Source of the DNA: Azospirillaceae bacterium
Lineage (GTDB): Bacteria; Pseudomonadota; Alphaproteobacteria; Azospirillales; Azospirillaceae
Assembly (NCBI GenBank): GCA_028283825.1
Contig: JAPWJW010000003.1
Location: forward strand, 558,001 to 622,000
Direction of reading: 5' to 3'
DNA length: 64,000 bases
Numbering within the stretch: position 1 is the first letter of the stretch; each line of letters opens with the position of its first letter. Of this stretch, positions 42,459-50,446 are shown one piece after another. The notes under the pieces were generated by a model, which worked only from the letters and a program-made list of their open reading frames with translations, had not been told where the DNA came from and ran no database searches. The position numbers and the translations under genes were made by a program.

Positions 42459-43418
42459 TCAGAGCGTCAGGTTGCCACGCGGCAGATTGATGCCCAGCGC
42501 CAGGCCGCCATCCTGCCAGTCAAAGGTCAGGCGCCCGCCCAATTGTCCGGCCAACAGCAACTGGCAGACGGTCAGGCCGAAACCCTTGCGGGTGGGCGGG
42601 CGCACATCGCGCAGGCCCTGCTCATGCCAGGTCAGGGCCAGCGTGTCCTCTTCCTCCCGCCACGACAGGTCGACCATGCCGTCGGGATGGTTGAGGGCGC
42701 CGAAGCGCGCGGCGTTGCCGGCCAGTTCATAGAGGGCCAAACCCACGGCCTGGGACGCCTGGGGCCCCAGGATGGTCTGTGGCCCACCGTGGGAAACGCG
42801 GCCGCCGCCGGGATCGAAGGGCGTGAAGCTGATATGGGCCAGGCTGTCCATGTCGATGCCGATCCAATGCCGGCTGGCCACCTGGCTGTGGATGGCGGCC
42901 AGTGCCGCGATGCGCCCCTCCACCAGCGATACGAAATCCTCCACCGTGTCGGCCCGGGTCAGGCGCAGGATGGATTGCACCACCGCCAGCGCGTTCTTGG
43001 CGCGGTGGTCCACCTCCTGCATCAGAAAGGAGATCTGGCGTTCGTCGCGGCGGCGCTGGGTGATGTCGCGGGCGATCTTGGACGCGCCGATCAAGGTGCC
43101 GTCGGCATCATGGATGGGCGACACCGTCAGCGAGATTTCGACGGAATGGCCATCCTTGTGCCGGCGTAGCGTCTCAAAATGGCTGATCCGCTCGCCCTGT
43201 TTCAGGCGTGTCAGTAGGCTCGGCATCTCGGCCTCGCGGCCGGCCGGGGCCAGGATGGCGATATTGCTGCCCACCATCTCGGCCGCGGTATAGCCGAACA
43301 GGCGCTCGGCTGCGGGATTCCAACTGGTGACGGTACCATCCAGCGTCTTGCTGATGATCGCGTCATTGGAGGATTCGATGATCGCGGCCAGCATGGCGGG
43401 CGAAGACAAGGCTTCCAT
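42459..43418 (-). CDS. HWE-family sensor histidine kinase with PAS domain
   Basis: 319 residues from the ATG at 43418. A PAS domain is at about 10-125 (IIESSNDAIISKTLDGTVTS, WNPAAERLFGYTAAEM) and a PAC motif (RHKDGHSVEISLTVSPIHDA). Then comes the HWE kinase core: RQISFLMQEVDHRAKNALAV with the phospho-His, then LAGNAARFGALNHPDGMVDL for the ATP site and the diagnostic W-x-E in LALTWHEQGLRDVRPPTRKG. There is no transmembrane segment, so it is a soluble sensor, perhaps of light or redox through the PAS pocket. No response regulator lies near; it sits between the two LytTR/acyltransferase pairs, which is suggestive. Confidence 0.92.
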   Translation of the reverse strand: MEALSSPAMLAAIIESSNDAIISKTLDGTVTSWNPAAERLFGYTAAEMVGSNIAILAPAGREAEMPSLLTRLKQGERISHFETLRRHKDGHSVEISLTVSPIHDADGTLIGASKIARDITQRRRDERQISFLMQEVDHRAKNALAVVQSILRLTRADTVEDFVSLVEGRIAALAAIHSQVASRHWIGIDMDSLAHISFTPFDPGGGRVSHGGPQTILGPQASQAVGLALYELAGNAARFGALNHPDGMVDLSWREEEDTLALTWHEQGLRDVRPPTRKGFGLTVCQLLLAGQLGGRLTFDWQDGGLALGINLPRGNLTL

Positions 43419-43673
43419 CGGTCGGCAATGCCTCCAACCAACTTCCAAAACAAGGTTAACGCCGGCGCGGCCGGCTTCTTCTGGGTTTTTGAGGCCCCAT
43501 CGCGAGGGCTTTTCAAGGAATGTGTCAAATTCTCACAGAAAAGCATGCCCTCTTCGACCATGGCAGTCTGGACCAAGGTGGCATCGCACTTCAAACGGAC
43601 CTTAGACCTATACCTTGGTTTCCCACCCTGATGCCGCCTGCGCAGCAGATAATCGATTGGGCATACATCTATT

Positions 43674-44564
43674 CTAGAATAACTCTGATTTGTATCGGCG
43701 GCTGGCGGCGACCACCGCTCCATTGCTCAGCGTTATGTCCATGTCGCCGGACGGCCGGCTATCGACCCGCGTGATGGCGGCGCGGTTCACGATGTGGGAG
43801 CGATGGACCCGCGCGAAGTCGCCCCCCGGCAACTCCGTCTGGAATTCCGCCAAGGTGCGCCGCACCAGATGGACGGATTCCCCGGTCACCACCTCGATGT
43901 AATTGCCGGCGGACCGCACCATCAGGATGTCGGCCGGCGCCAGGAACAGGCGGCGGGATCCTACCTTGATCTCCATGCGGGGCGTCTCCGCCGGTGTCGC
44001 CGCGGTCCCGGCAGCCTCCACCAGGGCGATGGTCCGCGACAGGCGGATCAGGTGCCGCACCCCCACCACGATCAGGATCACCAGCAGGTAGGTCAACAGA
44101 TCGCGCCGGATTTCCGACGGCAAATCCCCCCACAGCGCGTCCAGCGCATAGGTCTGGCCTATGGCTGCGTAGGCCACCAGCCGCAACGTCACCATGGCCG
44201 TGAGGTGCAGGACGCAGAACCCCACGGCGGTCGCCGCGTATTGCGCCACGAAGCGCAAGGGCGCCTGTGACCAGCTGGGCGTGTGGTTCACGGACCAACG
44301 CACCAGGGGCAACGCCAGCAGCACGCCGATGCCGCTGGAATATTCCCACAGGAAAGGTTCCCAAGCCGCGATCGCGCGGTTGGTGCGGTCGTATTCGGTC
44401 AGCAAGGAAAAGGCGTTGATGGTGGTGGGCAGAAAGGCGAAGCCCAGCCAGACCAATGCCCATGCCTTGATATTGGGCGTATTCCAAAAGCCCGAAACCT
44501 GGACCACCGTTTGTCCCTTTTTCCCAACCATTCGCCCCTGAAGGGCCACCGTCCATCCCCGCAT
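43674..44564 (-). CDS. Membrane-anchored LytTR-domain transcriptional regulator, copy B
   Basis: 296 residues (ATG 44531 is an alternative start behind GGGGCG). It has the same layout as copy A: four hydrophobic segments (ALVWLGFAFLPTTINAFSLL; SSGIGVLLALPLVRW; AQYAATAVGFCVLHLTAMVT; LLTYLLVILIVVG), a linker with APTPAETP-like residues, then a LytTR domain KVGSRRLFLAPADILMVRSA, GNYIEVVTGESVHLVRRTLA, GDFARVHRSHIVNRAAITRV. It shares TINAFSLLTE, AAWEPFLWEYSS and VRHLIRLSRTIALVEA with copy A. It is divergent from acyltransferase copy B with a gap of 115 bases. Confidence 0.9.
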   Translation of the reverse strand: MRGWTVALQGRMVGKKGQTVVQVSGFWNTPNIKAWALVWLGFAFLPTTINAFSLLTEYDRTNRAIAAWEPFLWEYSSGIGVLLALPLVRWSVNHTPSWSQAPLRFVAQYAATAVGFCVLHLTAMVTLRLVAYAAIGQTYALDALWGDLPSEIRRDLLTYLLVILIVVGVRHLIRLSRTIALVEAAGTAATPAETPRMEIKVGSRRLFLAPADILMVRSAGNYIEVVTGESVHLVRRTLAEFQTELPGGDFARVHRSHIVNRAAITRVDSRPSGDMDITLSNGAVVAASRRYKSELF

Positions 44565-44679
44565 GGCCGGAAAAATCCGCCGCCCGCGTCAGGAAAATGG
44601 CTGGTTGTCCCCGGCGAAGTCAGCGTAAGCGAAGCCCATAGGGGCCCGCCACACGTCTTACGACCAGGGGCCGAAAGAA

Positions 44680-45954
44680 ATGACGTCCACACATACCACT
44701 ACGCCCATGCGGCCGATGCCCGCCGCGACCCCCGATACGGCCCCCGTGAAACGCCGCCCGGACCTGGACTGGATCCGTGTCCTGGCCTTCTTCACCTTGA
44801 TCATTTTCCATGTGGGCATGTTCTACGCGCCCTGGGAATGGCACGTGAAAAGCCCGCGCGTGGTGGACGCGATGGGCCCGGTCCTGATGCTGACCAGTCC
44901 GTGGCGGCTGACCCTGCTGTTCCTGGTGTCGGGTGCCGCCACCCGCTTCATGGCCGACAAGATGACGGTGACCCAACTTACACGGGCGCGCCTGGCGCGG
45001 CTGGTGCCGCCGCTGGTCTTCGCCATCCTGGTGATTGTGCCGCCGCAGACCTATTACCAGGTGCTGGAACAGGCCACGACCAATGAGCCGAACTACGCCG
45101 CCTTCTATCTGAAGTATCTGACCGGCACCGGTCACTGGTGCCGGGCCAACGACTGCCTGACGACGCCCACCTATAATCACATGTGGTTCGTGACCTACCT
45201 GCTTTGCTACAGCCTGGGTTTGGCCGCCCTGCTGGCGGTGGCGGGGGATGCCGTGCGCCGGGTGGGGGGCAAGCTTGAAGAATGGCTGGGCGGCTGGCGC
45301 CTGCTGGTCCTGCCCTTGGCGGGCCTGTTCCTGCTGGACCTGCTGCAGTTGCGCTTCGCCCTCACCCACTGGCTGATCCACGACTGGTATAACCACGCCC
45401 TGTCGTTCACCGCCTTCCTGTTCGGTTTCTCGATCGCCAAATCGGCGGCGCTGCGCGACGGTTTCATCCGCATCCGTTGGCCCGCCCTGGCCATGGCCAT
45501 TCCCGCCTACGCTGTCGTCGCCCTCTTCACCTGGGTCTATCGCGACGGGGTGGCCACCGCCCCCTTGGGCCTGCGCGCCGCCATGCGCCTGGTCTATGCG
45601 ACCCAGCAATGGGGCGCCATCGCCGCTGCCCTGGGCTTCGGCGCCAAGTACCTGAACCGTGACAGCGCCCTGTTGCGCTATCTGGTCCAGGCCGTGTTCC
45701 CCTTCTATCTGGTGCACCAGACCCTGACCGTGGTCATGGCCCATCATCTGGCGAAGTTGGGCCTGGACCTGGGGGTGGAGGCCACCATCCTGGTGGTGGG
45801 CACCTTCGCCGGCTGTTTCGCCACCTATGAGGTGGTGCGGCGTATCAACGTGCTGCGGCCCTGGTTCGGCCTCAAGCCCTTCGCACCACGGGTTTCGGCA
45901 CCTGGGCCGCTACCCCAGGCTGTGGAGCCGGCCAACCAGACGCAAGCCGCTTAA
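44680..45954 (+). CDS. Acyltransferase-3-family membrane protein, copy B
   Basis: 424 residues. It is a close paralogue of copy A: RPDLDWIRVLAFFTLIIFHV, MFYAPWEWHVKSPRVVDAMG, MLTSPWRLTLLFLVSGAATR, FMADKMTVTQLTRARLARLV, GTGHWCRANDCLTTPTYNHM, HDWYNHALSFTAFLFGFS and the terminal AVFPFYLVHQTLTVVMAHHL then ATYEVVRRINVLRPWFGLKP. The two copies share their membrane topology and probable acyl-transfer site (FHVGMFYAPW, with the invariant His). Likely role: acylation of a cell-surface glycan under the control of the divergent LytTR protein. Confidence 0.9.
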   Translation: MTSTHTTTPMRPMPAATPDTAPVKRRPDLDWIRVLAFFTLIIFHVGMFYAPWEWHVKSPRVVDAMGPVLMLTSPWRLTLLFLVSGAATRFMADKMTVTQLTRARLARLVPPLVFAILVIVPPQTYYQVLEQATTNEPNYAAFYLKYLTGTGHWCRANDCLTTPTYNHMWFVTYLLCYSLGLAALLAVAGDAVRRVGGKLEEWLGGWRLLVLPLAGLFLLDLLQLRFALTHWLIHDWYNHALSFTAFLFGFSIAKSAALRDGFIRIRWPALAMAIPAYAVVALFTWVYRDGVATAPLGLRAAMRLVYATQQWGAIAAALGFGAKYLNRDSALLRYLVQAVFPFYLVHQTLTVVMAHHLAKLGLDLGVEATILVVGTFAGCFATYEVVRRINVLRPWFGLKPFAPRVSAPGPLPQAVEPANQTQAA

Positions 45955-46122
45955 GACGTATCCCTTAGGATAAGTTGCATTTTCCGAAAATCCTCGAGAC
46001 CTGTCGCAAACTCGACATCCAAATTTAACGCGTTCGTGATTATCCGGGGCCGCCCCTATCCTTAAGCTCAGGTGGCCCCGGTGCCCGCCGGGTGGCACTT
46101 CCCCCTGCCAGGACGGCCGCCG

Positions 46123-47985
46123 ATGCCCCGTATCCCCTTGCCTGCCCGCCTTTCCGCAGCGCGGTCCGCCGTGGGCCACTTTGCCGGCCGCCTGATACCA
46201 CCTTCGATCAGGGCGCGCTTTGGGGGCGTGGCCGCCCTTCTGGGCCGCCTGGTGCCTCGTCCGACTCGCCTGCGCTCCAAGTTCCTGCTGGTGGGCGGCA
46301 CGCTGCTGCTGATCGTCCTGCTGCAGAGCGCCATCGGCATCGGCATCGCCCGCCAGTCGCGCAGCATCCTGGAGGACACGACCGCCCAGACGGACGGCGC
46401 CATGGCCGATCTGGGCCTGGCTGCCACCGTGAAGAACATGCAGGTCCAGGTGCTGTCCACCCAGACGCTGATGGGCACCCTGTCGGTGGCGGAGCCGGCG
46501 GAGCTGAACAACTCCCTGCGCGCCATCGCCACCACCTATAACGCCGGCCTAAGCGAGGTCCAGCGGGTGGCGGCGCGTGACCGGGCCGGCGGTGTCGAGA
46601 ACAGCCCTTTGGGCGACGTCACCACCAAGGTGCAGATGGCCAAGACCCAGTTCGAGGCCCTGCAGGAAACGGCGAAGGAATTGAAGCCTTTGGCCGGCAA
46701 GTCCGCCGCCCCGGCCGACCAGTTGCTGAAGCTGTCGGCCCAGGTGGATGGCCTGAACGACCATCTGGACCGTCTGGCCGAAGCCATGAAGCTGGTGGCC
46801 AAGGCCGATCAGGCGCATGTGCGCGAGAGCAACAGCCAGGCCATGGGCTTCATCGACGGCCTGAACCGGGGCATCCTGGCCAGCACGGCGTTGGGGCTGG
46901 CGCTGTGCGTGCTGGCGGCGCTGTTCCTGATGCGGGGCGTGCTGTCGCCCCTGCTGGCCGTCGCCGGCGCCACGCGCGACCTTGCCAATGGCAACCTGGA
47001 CGTGACGCTGCCGGCTGAGCGGCGGGATGAGATCGGCCGCATGGTCGAAAGCCTGGCCGTTTTCCGCGACAACGCCCGCGCCGTGGCCCGCCTGAACCGC
47101 GAGCGTGATGAAGAACGGGTGCGGTCGGAAGAGACCCGCCGCCGCGCTTTCCAGGAAACCGCCCAGACCTTTGAGACCAAGGCGGGCCGCATCCTGGGGT
47201 CCGTGACCGAGGCCGCCCACGGCCTGGTGGAAACGGCCCGCGCCGTGACCCGCACCGCCGCCGGCGCCTCCACCGCCGCCACGGCGGCGGAGAACGCGGC
47301 GCTGACAGCCAACGGCACCATCCAAGGTGCGGTTGATGCCGCCGACCAGTTGCGTGCCACCACCGCCGACGTGCTGCAAAGCGTGGCGGAGGCCGCAAGC
47401 CTGGCCCGCCGCACCGCCGACAGCACCAAGGGCACGGGCGAGATGATCGAGCGGCTGACCGTGGCCTCGCGCCGCATCACCGATGTCGTGGCCCTGATCC
47501 AGACCATCGCCGGCCAGACCAACCTGCTGGCCCTGAACGCCACCATCGAGGCGGCGCGTGCCGGCGATGCCGGCCGCGGCTTCGCCGTGGTGGCCAGCGA
47601 GGTCAAGGGCCTGGCGGGACAGACCGCCCAGGCCACACAAGATATTCAGCTGGAAATCAGCGCCATGCAGGCGGCCATCGCCCAGTCGGTGGACGCCTTC
47701 CGGCATATCGTGTCGGCGGTCCAGCGCATCGACCAGGTGAACGACGCCATCTCGCGCACCATCCATGACCAGGCGCGCACCACCCAGGCCATCGCCGTCA
47801 CCATGACGGACGCGGCCCAGGGCGTCACCCGGGTGGGTGGCGACATCGGCACTGTCGCCCGCGCCGCCAACGACACCGGTGTTGCCACCAGCCAGGTGTT
47901 CAGCGCCAGCAGCGACCTGTCGGTGCAGGCACAGGAACTGCAACGCGCCGTGGCCGATTTCCTGTCCGCCATCGTCGCCGCCTGA
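46123..47985 (+). CDS. Methyl-accepting chemotaxis protein, HAMP-type
   Basis: 620 residues from the ATG at 46123 (a GTG at 46072 is possible). It has an N-terminal basic leader of about 45 residues, a first transmembrane segment ([20 protein letters not shown]), a periplasmic region of about 190 residues with four-helix-bundle character, a second transmembrane segment ([20 protein letters not shown]), HAMP, then the signalling domain with [20 protein letters not shown] and [20 protein letters not shown]. The ligand region is rich in Ala/Glu/Lys helices (type IV pilin-like or 4HB). Ligand unknown. A large hairpin follows the stop codon. Confidence 0.92.
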   Translation: MPRIPLPARLSAARSAVGHFAGRLIPPSIRARFGGVAALLGRLVPRPTRLRSKFLLVGGTLLLIVLLQSAIGIGIARQSRSILEDTTAQTDGAMADLGLAATVKNMQVQVLSTQTLMGTLSVAEPAELNNSLRAIATTYNAGLSEVQRVAARDRAGGVENSPLGDVTTKVQMAKTQFEALQETAKELKPLAGKSAAPADQLLKLSAQVDGLNDHLDRLAEAMKLVAKADQAHVRESNSQAMGFIDGLNRGILASTALGLALCVLAALFLMRGVLSPLLAVAGATRDLANGNLDVTLPAERRDEIGRMVESLAVFRDNARAVARLNRERDEERVRSEETRRRAFQETAQTFETKAGRILGSVTEAAHGLVETARAVTRTAAGASTAATAAENAALTANGTIQGAVDAADQLRATTADVLQSVAEAASLARRTADSTKGTGEMIERLTVASRRITDVVALIQTIAGQTNLLALNATIEAARAGDAGRGFAVVASEVKGLAGQTAQATQDIQLEISAMQAAIAQSVDAFRHIVSAVQRIDQVNDAISRTIHDQARTTQAIAVTMTDAAQGVTRVGGDIGTVARAANDTGVATSQVFSASSDLSVQAQELQRAVADFLSAIVAA

Positions 47986-48007
47986 CGCCCGGCTAAGGGG
48001 GAAGGCG

Positions 48008-48042
48008 CCGCCCGCCGGGTGCGAGTCGCATCCGGCGGGCGG
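48008..48042 (+). terminator. Strong hairpin after chemoreceptor gene
   Basis: CCGCCCGCCGG then TGCGA-G-TCGCA then CCGGCGGGCGG; with the inner G-T wobble the stem reaches about 17 base pairs. There is no T-run, so termination may need Rho, or it is a transcript-stabilising structure. Confidence 0.6.
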
Positions 48043-48516
48043 TCGTGCGTCTGCCCCATGCCAAATGGCATTGTATGCGATATACCCTTAGTTCGAGTAT
48101 CGGTGGCCCACGCTTGCGCCTTTTGAGAAGTGCTGTCTGTGGAAAACCCGCTGCCGGCGCACAAAGAACTACCCCCGCAGGACAGGGGTGTCATGTTCCG
48201 CCAGATCCCCTACCTTGTAGTCTAGCTGGGATGAGGGAATTCCCTTATTTACGGTATGTAAACTTGTTTACGATGTAGTGCATGAAACGCTTCGGCGCGG
48301 ACGCGTGATTGCCTGTAATCCCTGGGTGAACATTCCTGGAATGACCATCCGGTGGCGAGCGGCGGCAACAGCGAAGGCGGACCGGGCAACGGGCTGCCGT
48401 GATGGCTGCGGCGGGGAACCCTGAAAAGGGTCCTGTGCTGCCGGCCATCAATAAGGCCAAGTCCCTGGGCGAGCCGGGGAGACTGCCTTGCCCGTCACGC
48501 GACAGGATTTTAGGGA
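48043..48516. other. Long leader region of XRE regulator gene
   Basis: About 470 bases without a convincing coding frame. It contains the palindrome GTAAAC-TT-GTTTAC (48257-48270) in an AT-rich stretch, and a G-rich region with a short GGGAACCCTGAAAAGGGTCC hairpin near 48412-48431. The gene therefore appears to have an unusually long 5' region, which may carry a promoter and an operator or a regulatory RNA. I do not recognise a known riboswitch. Confidence 0.4.
48257..48270. promoter_or_regulatory. Perfect palindrome GTAAACTTGTTTAC, possible operator
   Basis: Two six-base arms around TT, in an AT-rich stretch about 250 bases upstream of the XRE regulator gene. It could be that regulator's own binding site; this is inference from position only. 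Confidence 0.4.
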
Positions 48517-48981
48517 ATGACCATGATCGACAAGCCTAACACCGGCCGGGGCAAGACCCGCAAGCGCACCATGCTGGCGGCCGAGGAAGAGTCGGGCACC
48601 AGCGTCGACAGCTACGTCGGCGGCCGCGTCCGCCTGCGCCGCACCCTGATCGGCATGAGCCAGGAGAAGCTGGGCGAGGCCATCGGCCTGACCTTCCAGC
48701 AGGTGCAGAAGTATGAGCGGGGGGCCAACCGCATCTCCGCCTCCATGCTGCACAAGATCGCCCAGGTCCTGGACGTTCCCATCAGCTTCTTCTTCGACGG
48801 CCTGGGCCCCCAGGGCCAGATCCCCGCCCCGGCCATCGAGGCGGCGGTGGAAGGCGGCCGTCCGCCCAGTGAACGGCGCGAAACGCTGGAACTGGTGCGG
48901 GCCTATTCCCGCATCACCGAAAGCTCCGTCCGCGACAGCATCATGGCGCTGGCCAAGTCGCTGGCCGACCATAACGGCTAA
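48517..48981 (+). CDS. XRE-family helix-turn-helix transcriptional regulator
   Basis: 154 residues (ATG 48523 also possible). After a basic leader of about 30 residues comes the XRE domain: VGGRVRLRRTLIGMSQEKLG, EAIGLTFQQVQKYERGANRI, SASMLHKIAQVLDVPISFFF, the classic SinR/cI-type fold with the FFFDGL end common in Rhodospirillales regulators. The C-terminal 55 residues (RRETLELVRAYSRITESSVR, DSIMALAKSLADH) probably dimerise. Targets unknown; the gene is followed by a good terminator. Confidence 0.93.
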   Translation: MTMIDKPNTGRGKTRKRTMLAAEEESGTSVDSYVGGRVRLRRTLIGMSQEKLGEAIGLTFQQVQKYERGANRISASMLHKIAQVLDVPISFFFDGLGPQGQIPAPAIEAAVEGGRPPSERRETLELVRAYSRITESSVRDSIMALAKSLADHNG

Positions 48982-49553
48982 GCCGGCAGGGATACGCCGC
49001 CACCCGGCGGCATCCCCGATGCGCCTAACCGTTTTGCGCTGCGGTATCGGGTGGAACCATCCCCGCCCGGGATCGATTAAAAGCACCGGACGATGACAGG
49101 AATTGTCGTCGTCCGGTTTTTTATTGCCCAGACCCGACAGGGCCGCCTGCCCGATGGGGACCATGTGACGGCCATTGCTTGCACCGCAACGTGCCAATGG
49201 CGGACATGGGATGTAAAAACAGCAAGACTGCCCTGACTGGCCGTTGCACGTGCGCCTTGTAAAACTTTCTTTAACGGCTTGGGCGGATAGTGATGACACG
49301 GGGAACGACGATACCGAACAGGGGTCGCCGGACTGCATTTCCGAACCATTACTCGTTTCGCCTTCGATTTCATTAACCATTTCTTGCCGCGACGGTCGAA
49401 AGGCCCGGCCGGCGTAAAACGGGTGGGCCTTGGCACGAATGTGGCCGGGGCATGCACGCTGGTTAAATCAAGGCTGCATCAAACGAGGGCTCGGAACTGA
49501 CTTTCTGGTTGCGGCACCGCAGCAAAAAGCTGGTATCGTTGCCTTGAGCCGGG
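48982..49553. other. Intergenic region upstream of ProQ-like gene
   Basis: About 570 bases. It contains the terminator of the XRE gene (49085-49122). The rest is of moderate GC with no repeats and no convincing gene; a long minus-strand frame here (49077-49457) has no recognisable sequence and no ribosome site. The promoter of the ProQ-like gene must lie in the right part. Confidence 0.45.
49085..49122 (+). terminator. Rho-independent terminator of XRE regulator gene
   Basis: ACCGGACGATGACA-GGAAT-TGTCGTCGTCCGGT then TTTTT. The 14-base stem has one mismatch, about 105 bases after the stop codon. Confidence 0.85.
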
Positions 49554-50414
49554 ATGGATGCGATGACAACCTTATCTCTTAAAAAGCCGCTGGGCTTTGA
49601 AACTAAACTAACTCTGGATGCCGTGCAGCGTGGCAATGTGGGTGACCGCAACGCAACAAAGCGCGTCGTCGTGGTGGACCGTGCGCCCACGCCCGTCCGC
49701 AGCCGCGATAGCGGGGGACATGGCGGCGGCGCCAGCCGGGACGGTGGCGGTCGCTTCGACCGCGGCGGCGGCGAACGCCAGCAGGGGGGCGAGCCCGATT
49801 TCGGTGAACGCCGCCAGCCGCGTGGTGAGGCGCCCTACCGCCCCGCCCATCATGATTATGATCGGCCCGACAGCGACTTCCGCCCCAACTACCGCGCGCT
49901 GGAGAGCCGGCCGCAGGACAATCGCGACAGCCGCCCCTATGGTGGCGACCGCGGCCGCCCTGCCCGTCCCCCGCATGGCGGTGGCCGCGGCCGCGAGGAT
50001 GACGCCAGCGACCGGCCGCACGTCCTGTGGCCGCCCCGCGTGGTCGTGAATGATTTCGATGGCGCCGCCATCACCCTGCCCCGCATCGCCGGCACGCCGC
50101 TGACCCTGCCGGAAGACATGACCCTGGTGCACCAGCAGCTGAGCCGCCGTTTCCCCGAAGCTTTCCCGGCCGATCCCGTGCCGCTGAGCCTGACGGTGGA
50201 AAAGGAAGTGGCCCGCGCCCTGGGCGATGCCGAGTTGGTGGCCACCGTCGAGGCCTTCCTGTTCGTCTACCGTGCTCACCCGGCCTACCTGGCCTCGGTC
50301 GTGCGCAACACCCGCCGCGTCACCCTGGATGGTGCCCGGGCGGAACGGATCGAGCCGGAGGAGCGTGAACAGGCCCTGTGGACCCTGCGCGCGCTGGACA
50401 CCACGTTCCAGTGA
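49554..50414 (+). CDS. ProQ/FinO-domain RNA-binding protein with IF2-like N-terminus and RG-rich linker
   Basis: 286 residues (ATG 49563 is an alternative). Residues about 4-45 (TLSLKKPLGFETKLTLDAVQ, RGNVGDRNATKRVVVVDRAP) resemble the short N-terminal motif of translation factor IF2 (KPL...KLEL...VEGG.V.QSFSHGRTK.V.VE). Residues 50-155 are an arginine/glycine-rich, disordered linker (RDGGGRFDRGGGERQQGG, RPAHHDYDRPDSDF). The C-terminal 120 residues match the ProQ/FinO fold: VHQQLSRRFPEAFPADPVPL, VEAFLFVYRAHPAYLASVVR, RRVTLDGARAERIEPEEREQ. Likely role: RNA chaperone acting on small RNAs. It ends 32 bases before a group II intron insertion. Confidence 0.8.
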   Translation: MDAMTTLSLKKPLGFETKLTLDAVQRGNVGDRNATKRVVVVDRAPTPVRSRDSGGHGGGASRDGGGRFDRGGGERQQGGEPDFGERRQPRGEAPYRPAHHDYDRPDSDFRPNYRALESRPQDNRDSRPYGGDRGRPARPPHGGGRGREDDASDRPHVLWPPRVVVNDFDGAAITLPRIAGTPLTLPEDMTLVHQQLSRRFPEAFPADPVPLSLTVEKEVARALGDAELVATVEAFLFVYRAHPAYLASVVRNTRRVTLDGARAERIEPEEREQALWTLRALDTTFQ

Positions 50415-50446
50415 GCGTCCGTTTCTAATCCAGACAGGCATCCCGG

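Noticed and set aside
47872-47885. GACACCGGTGTTGC within the chemoreceptor gene at 46-48 kb
   Set aside because: It lies deep in coding sequence far from a start codon and the first base differs; chance match in codons for Asp-Thr-Gly-Val.
48412-48431. GGGAACCCTGAAAAGGGTCC considered as part of a cobalamin-type riboswitch
   Set aside because: The B12-box consensus and surrounding helices are not present; it is only a short hairpin.
49077-49457. Open frame of 126 codons on the minus strand upstream of the ProQ-like gene
   Set aside because: It overlaps the XRE terminator and has no recognisable domain or ribosome site.
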